From positions 11,814,626 to 11,878,625 of the forward strand of contig BSYO01000002.1 of assembly GCA_033239525.1 (NCBI GenBank): DNA of 64,000 nt, given 5' to 3'. Below are positions 57,722 through 64,000 of the stretch, piece by piece. The notes under the pieces were generated by a model, which worked only from the letters and a program-made list of their open reading frames with translations, ran no database searches and had not been told where the DNA came from. The stretch comes from Nepenthes gracilis. Its lineage: Eukaryota > Streptophyta > Magnoliopsida > Caryophyllales > Nepenthaceae. Every line of letters begins with the position of its first letter. Within the stretch, counting starts at the first letter, position 1. A program made the translations under genes and the position numbers.

Positions 57722-60150
57722 ATTAGTATCAGAGAGTTGAGATGCCTTAAGAATTGATTCATCGAAAAGCGGAAGCTTAGGATAGGTTAAGTTGAATCCA
57801 AGGGCGGTTATACGTAGCCATCTATTCCAACTTAAGGCGTTAGTGCTAATTAAGTTTGGGGTAGGTTATGAATGACCGGATAAGAAATTGAAGGTGGAAG
57901 ATAGACTGGCTGGGTTTATCCATCCTAGTTCGGTAAATTAGAGTAATAGGACCAGGACATCAAGGAGCGCCATGTCTTAGTTACTGCTTAGAACAAATTA
58001 CAATCTAACTGAATTCTTCCTGTTACAGAATTTAAAAGTCTTAACTAAAGGAATGACAAGCCGGGCTCTTGGTTACGTAAAGAAGAGGAGTCCTTCAGAA
58101 AGAAAATATCCGGCCAGAAAGGTTCTAGTGCCGGCAAGAGCTAAGCAACTAGAGTCAATGAAGGAGTCCGACAAATCAGTACAGACCTCAAAGGTATTGG
58201 AAAGGTCTTGTCCACATAGAAACAGGCCTTGTTTCAAGGTACTAGGAGTTCATTGTAATTATGGTTAGGCTGGACATAAGGTAAGAAATTGTCCATATTC
58301 GAAGAGAACCCGAGCACCCAAACTAATTGCCCCGATTAAACAAATTGTAGATTCTGCAAAAGATGTGGGAGTATAATCAGCTATGGTGGAAGGTACGATT
58401 TTTTCAAAAACATGATGCTGAAACCTCTTTTATGGCTGTGTTTCTTGAGTTTATCTTTGATTGAGGATTGCAGACTTAGTTAGCTATATTGATAATCATG
58501 GCAATTACTTGTGACTATGGATAGAATTATCCGTACTGAATTAAGGTAATAAGCTCTGATCGGTTTCAGGTGGTAACTTTTGGCAAGCTGCCATATTGGT
58601 GAGAGAGTTGGATTAATAAGGATGTTAGAACCAGCATATCAGATTGTGAAATTCTGAGTAAGAGGCAAGGTTAAATAAGTTAAAGGCGTTCAACCTAATG
58701 AGAATTAGGATTGCCCTTTTTGAAGTTAATAGATGACCGTTCAAGAATCGGCTATGCCAGGTTTTAAGGAACGTGTGAATGACCAAGCTAATCTGTTTTA
58801 ATGAAGTGGATTAAAGGAAATTGAATTCGGCATTAGTCTCTAAGGATGTGCGTGGAATTAAAAGAGTATCAACTGGGCACTATTAATGGAGCCATAGAAC
58901 CATGTGATAGTATGACTTCTTGATGATCAGATAAGTTAGCATAGGTGATGAGTTTATAAGAAAGATTGGGGTTTTTTAGTCCATATTAATAGACAATCAT
59001 CCACAAGCAAGCGGGAGAGGCATCCGTGGGATGGAACTGCTCCACCTATAATTGAAACATTGTGATAAGATCCTTGAGGACTTAGGAATGATCCCTTGAT
59101 AGAGATTAAAGTCCTATAAAAAGCTAGGAAGTGACAGGTGAATCTTGATGTATTCGACGGAGGCGAATACTAAAATCAATAGTTGATGTCAGAAGTCCCA
59201 TTCGAAAGTATGAAGAACCACTTTGAAGATAATCCTGACCTGATAATTTTAAGAATTTTGAAGATGAAATTTGATGATTGTTGAGAAAACTCTAGGATTA
59301 TGTCTTTCTACGTCTCCTATGGATTGATATTCTTGGGATAAGTAGGAGAGGAATCCCTTATCAGAATTACTTTTTTCATTAATTGAGATCAGTAATCGAA
59401 TGCCTCCACTTAAGTAATGATCAAATGATTCACCCATGATAATTTCAAATAATGTGTTTTTGTTAAATTAATTGATTTATTAATACACCAATGAGATCTT
59501 AATTGTTAAGTGTAGAGGTAAAGAATTGGACAATGGAATCGGAAGCCACATTGAACCTGTAGTGACCATATAAATTGCAGTTTTTGATCTTTCCACGGGT
59601 TGAGGGTTTGAGAAAAGTTGTTTCCCTCGGTATATGGACTTTGAGATTTTGAGGCTGTTAAGTGTTAGGGTCTCGAGGTCTTGAGCAATGGTCTAAGACT
59701 AAACCGAATCCATAGAGACTGTTGTAGTTAGGACTTCTTATTCTGTTATGAATTGAGGATCTGTGAGAGATATTTATGTGGTATGGATATTTTAGAATCA
59801 ATCTAAATCAAGGTTATCACATGTCTCGGATGTTCGGAAGGGAATATGACATGAAATGAATAAAATGTAAAGTATCTTGCTGTTATAATCTAATTGTACT
59901 ATGAATTTCGTGTTGGGATTTTGGCTGAAAGAACCGAAATGCCAGGTTGTGATAGTGGCGGCAAGGTGGAATTGATTAAACCAGAGCTAATCGATTGACC
60001 AGAGTGCGCGGTGGAAGAGTGATGAACCTATGCATATACAACGGTTTAAGTTAATATCCAAAGAAGATGCTCAATATTGAGGTTCAACGTGAAATGAAAT
60101 GAGGCATTTTGCTAATTTTGAGGACGAAATTCCTTTAAGTGGGGGAGAAT
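57722..60150 (+). mobile_element. Family C internal region 6
   Basis: Primer site TAGTATCAGAG at 57724, gag fragment, remainder and polypurine tract AAGTGGGGGAG. Near-identical to internal region 5. Confidence 0.85.
58053..58376 (+). pseudogene. gag fragment, C unit 6
   Basis: Same 71 codons as unit 5, with TAG inside the knuckle and the downstream AGHKVRNC sequence retained. Confidence 0.68.
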
Positions 60151-62173
60151 TGTGAGATCCTGAAATCAAAAAGGCATAAAATATGAATAAAATATTGCTA
60201 CTTAAAATTGGAGTGGCCTTATGCCACTAGAAGGTCGAACCACTTCTTGGAAGTGTGAGAGGCCGAAGTGAATAATAAGAGAAATTTGACTAAATTTGAA
60301 GAATTGACCGGATTTGAAGAGATGACCGGATTCGAAGATATTGACCAGATTTGAAGAGTTGACCAGATTTGAGGAAGTTGACTGGATTTTGAAGGGTTTA
60401 GAAATGTTAACCGGCCTTTGACCGGCTTGAGGGAAAGTTAACCGGTCTTGAATAAAAGAGGTAAAATCGTGGGCAAGGAAATGACTTGATTAGAATAAGA
60501 AATATTGACCAAAAAGTTGACCGAATAAACTAATGGTAACTAAAGACAAAAGTAAACCTTACTATTTAGTTGGAATCTAACTAGGCGGCGCCCAAATGGA
60601 GTAAGTAAACTGACCTAGTTAATCCCACCTACCCTCTAAAAAATAGTACCGAACAAGTGACTTACCCTCACTTACTCCACCTACTCCCTCCTCTTTATAT
60701 ACCGGGCTCCAGTTGAGCGATGAATGTGAGTTTCTGGCACGAAGGAAGAATAATGAGCAAAGAAGGAGGGAAGAACTTTGAGGCAGCTAGAGTGGACAGT
60801 CAGGCAAGTATACCTCGACGCCTCTTGTTTTAAGTTACATTTTTAAGAATATTCTTTGAGTGCACCCAGGTTTTAAAAGTTCATACTTTAAGAACTCCCG
60901 TTTCTAAGTCCAGTTTTAAGAAAAACTGTTTGTGTTTGTCCTTTCGATTTAGAATGCCTACCGTTTTAAAGTTACTGCTTAAGTTGTATTTACGGTATGA
61001 TGGATTTCATGGTTAGTTCATGTTCTCTATTTTCTACCTTTTGTTTCCTGCTTAAACCAAAATTGCATAAAATCAAGACAAAAAATGAAATCGGCATTGT
61101 AAGCATCAAAATCGGCCCATTGCATGTTGAAATCAAAATCGGCCCCCTTGCATGACAAAAACGAAATCGGCCCTTTGCATGATAAAATCGAAATAGGCCT
61201 TTGGATGAAAAATCAAGTTCAGCCTTTGCAAGAAAAATGAAGTTCGGCCTTTGCATGAAATCAAGTTCAGTCTTGCATGTTGAAAACAAGTTCGGCCTCC
61301 CTTGAATGATAAATCAACTTCAGCCTTCCCCCTAGTATAAAGAGGTTCGGCCTCCCCTAATGATAAAAGAGGTCCGGCTTTCCTTAAGTGAAAATCAAGA
61401 CCGGCCTTGTGAACATGGAAATCCAAACTGGGCTCCTCCCTTGTAAATGAAGTCCGGCTTGTGTAAGAAAAAAAAAGTCAAGTCCAGCCCTTAAAGCATG
61501 AAAACACAACAACTCCGGCCTTCCCTTGAGGCACAACAACTCCGGCCCTCCCTTGAGGCACAACAACTTCAGCTTTTATTGAAAAAGAATTCCGGCTTTT
61601 AAAAGAAAGAGACCTCCGGCTTTCCCTTGGATGCTAAATCAAATTCGGTTTTCCTAGGTGAAAAATCAAGTTTGGCCTTCCTTAATGAAAAATCAAGTTC
61701 GGCTTTCCTTAATGAAAAATCAAGTTTGGCTTTCCTTAATGAAAATCAAGTTCGGCTTTCTTTAATGAAAAATCAAGTTCGGCTTTCCTTAATGAAAAAT
61801 CAAGTTTTGCTTTCCTTAATGAAAAATCAAGTTCGGCTTTCCCTTGATGAAAATCAAGTTCGGCTTTCCCTTAATGAAGAATCAAGTTCAGTTTTCCCAT
61901 AATAAAAAATTGAGTTCGGCCTTCCTTTGTAAGAAAATGAAACCAGCCCCTTTGCATGATGAATCAAGTTCGGCCCCTTTGCATGATGAAATCAAAACAG
62001 GCCCCAAGTGTATTTTATGCCATGAAATCGAACTGGCCTCAAGTGTATTTTGAAACCAGCTTAAAGTATATGATTTTTGAACTAAGTTCTATGATTTGAA
62101 ACCAGCTTAAAGTATACGATTTTTGAACCGGCTTTAAGATATCTGTATCTCTGAAGGGTTAATAGTATGTTTC

Positions 62174-64000
62174 TGTGACGGACCGGCTTTTAATCCACCA
62201 CATAAAGCCTCCGTCAAGTCTAAATTTCTTAGTGGTCAATAATTAGGTGGACATAAAAATTTCTTTTCTTCTTTCAAACCTGAGATGCATACTAGAAATT
62301 TATTAATTTCATTTATCCAAAAACAATCACGGAAACATGCTAATATTCATAGGTTCGTAACAGCGGAACAATATTACATGTATCCTCAAAACATCAAAAG
62401 ACAACATGATTAAAATCTCTTCAAAAGTCTGCTCCGGCCCGCTAAGCCACTTAGCTACACCATAAAGATTCTACTCAACTTCGTCCTCCATGAGCCTTTC
62501 GTCATCTAAAAATAACTAGAATGAGCTACAAGCCCAGCAAAATACTCACATGCAGAAAACAGAGAACATATCATATACATATAAGCGAATATAATTTAGC
62601 ATAAGAAAATCATCATGTCTTTTAGTTCAGAATTTTCTTAGTCTTTTTCTTCTTGTCTTGTTTATTGAAAACTCATAAAAACCATTGAGAATTCTTATCA
62701 TCTTTAGGGACCGGACGGGAGCGAACAACATCGAGGACGGGTTGTGTGTAACCCCACAACCTAAAGCCGTATCCCCTCATTATGCTCCCCGGGGCGGGAG
62801 GTAATGCCTTTAACCCGGCATACGGGGCCGCAGTCCAAAGTTCTTATGCCACCAGAAAGTCCCCTCCCGTGGCCCAGGAGGCAATCCTCGAGTGTCACTC
62901 CAATATCCTTCATCCATCTTTAACAGCAAGTTTAATGGAGACTCGGTTCATAGTTCTTGTTCTTTAATGGCCATTCATCATAATTCAAAAGTCGTAGAGT
63001 TCCACTTGCTGTCCATATTACATGCATTTTTTCATGTTCATATATACATAGGCCGGAGTTCTTTTTCATACAAAGGGCCGGAGTTCTTGTGAGCCGGAGT
63101 TCTTTTGTCAAGCCAGAGCTCTTTTACATAGCCGAAATTCTTTTACATATTCTTTTACATGAAAAGCCGGACTTCCAAAATCCGGAGTTCGTTTCAAAAG
63201 CCGGAGTTCTTGGATCATGAGTTGTTATTAAAAGCCGGAGTAAAAAGCCTAAGTTTTCTTTTTCTATAATTGGCCAGAGTTCTTTTTCAAACAGAAGGCC
63301 GGAGTTCTTTTTCAAAACCGAACAGAGTGTTTTCATCAAAAGTCCGGAGTGCTTTTCTGTTCAACAATCCGGGGTGCTTTTCTGTTCAAAAATCCGGAGT
63401 GCTTTTCTTTTTAAAAATTCGGAGTTCATTTTCTTTCAATTTCCGAACCTCTAAAATCCGGAGTGACTTTTCTTTCAAAAATCTGGAGTTCTAATACTGG
63501 AGTGACTTTTCTTAAAATCTGGGGTGCCAAAACCGGAGTGTCTTTTCTTTAAAATCCGGAGTGCTAAAAACCGGAGTGTCTTTTCATTAAAATCCAGAGC
63601 GCTAAAACCGGAGTGTCTTTTCATTAAAATCCGGAGTGCTTCTTAAAGACGTAAGGGCCGGAGTTTCTTTTCTTCAAAACCGGAGTACTTTTCAAAAGAG
63701 GACGGAGTACTTTGTTCATAAAAGGCCGGAGTTCTTTTGGACGGAGTTCATTTCTTTAAAAGGATGGAGTTCTTATAAAAATGCCGGAGCTCTTTTTCTT
63801 AAAACCAGAGATCTTTTCGACAGAAATCAGAATTCATCTACAAGAGTTCTTGTTCCGTCTAAGGCCGAAGTTCTTTACCTTAAACATGCATGTATCGTAA
63901 TTAATTGACAATAATCATGTTTCCAAGAAGAATAAAACCGAACATTATAAATAACAGGGCTTCCTTTTTAAACATGCGATTACGAACAATTCAAAAAAGA
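62174..64000 (-). repeat. Solo LTR D3, incomplete at the window edge
   Basis: Plus strand TGTGACGGACCGG at the same site of LTR C as D1 and D2, with left GTTTC at 62169-62173. Closer to D2 than D1 in the GC-rich block; its minisatellite (about 63050-63870) lacks several units present in D1 and D2. Confidence 0.88.
62705..62915 (-). other. Structured RNA block, LTR D3
   Basis: Same arms and GGTTGTG/CACAACC hairpin as D2, on the minus strand. Confidence 0.52.

Larger units (their letters stand above)
60151..64000 (+). repeat. LTR C7, interrupted by solo LTR D3, cut by the window end
   Basis: Starts TGTGAGATCC. The first ~900 bp are almost identical to C6; the end of the minisatellite (about 61430 onward) is more like C3, and it carries the family D insertion as C2 and C3 do. 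This mosaic suggests gene conversion or unequal crossing-over within the polymer. Confidence 0.88.

Overview
This is a window of flowering-plant nuclear heterochromatin made almost entirely of nested and tandem Ty3/gypsy LTR retrotransposons. I find no host gene, rRNA, tRNA or CRISPR array. The plant origin rests on chromovirus-type pol remnants with a chromodomain, initiator-Met tRNA primer sites, a Tat-type antisense ORF and very long LTRs. The species cannot be named from the sequence.

Layout. (1) 1-4230: 3' end of a chromovirus (integrase plus chromodomain, polypurine tract, 2.7-kb 3' LTR, family D here). It sits inside (2) 4231-7137: the 3' end of a Tat-lineage element, consisting of a broken antisense ORF with an intron-like gap, a polypurine tract and a ~0.9-kb LTR. 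(3) 7138-11993, minus strand: a deleted element of family A (RT/RNase H fragment, primer site, 3.56-kb LTR). (4) 11994-64000: a tandem polymer of one non-autonomous element, family C, arranged LTR-internal-LTR-internal. LTRs start at 12994, 18429, 26729, 35018, 49731, 54923 and 60151; the basic period is about 5.4 kb. The internal part keeps only a gag fragment and a degenerate pol tail. Later insertions lie in the polymer: solo family D LTRs, minus strand, in LTRs C2, C3 and C7 (the first two with GTTTC target duplications); a 4.0-kb chimeric LTR (family A start, family B end, GATCT duplication) in C4; and a 5.3-kb family E element, minus strand, GTAAA duplication, in the fourth internal region.

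The most interesting signal is shared by the five LTR families A-E, which otherwise do not look alignable by eye. Each carries (a) a GGCAAGTG-type motif downstream of the promoter (family D has GGCAAGAT), (b) a ~200-nt block enclosed by complementary arms with an inner hairpin whose pairing is kept by compensatory changes, and (c) near the LTR 3' end a GCTCA-pyrimidine tract-CAG unit resembling a 3' splice site, followed by a short reading frame, usually acidic. This suggests a conserved RNA structure or processing system carried in these LTRs.

Many differences between near-identical copies fall at CAG, CTG or CCGG. These may be consensus errors at methylated CHG sites, so some frameshifts may not be real.
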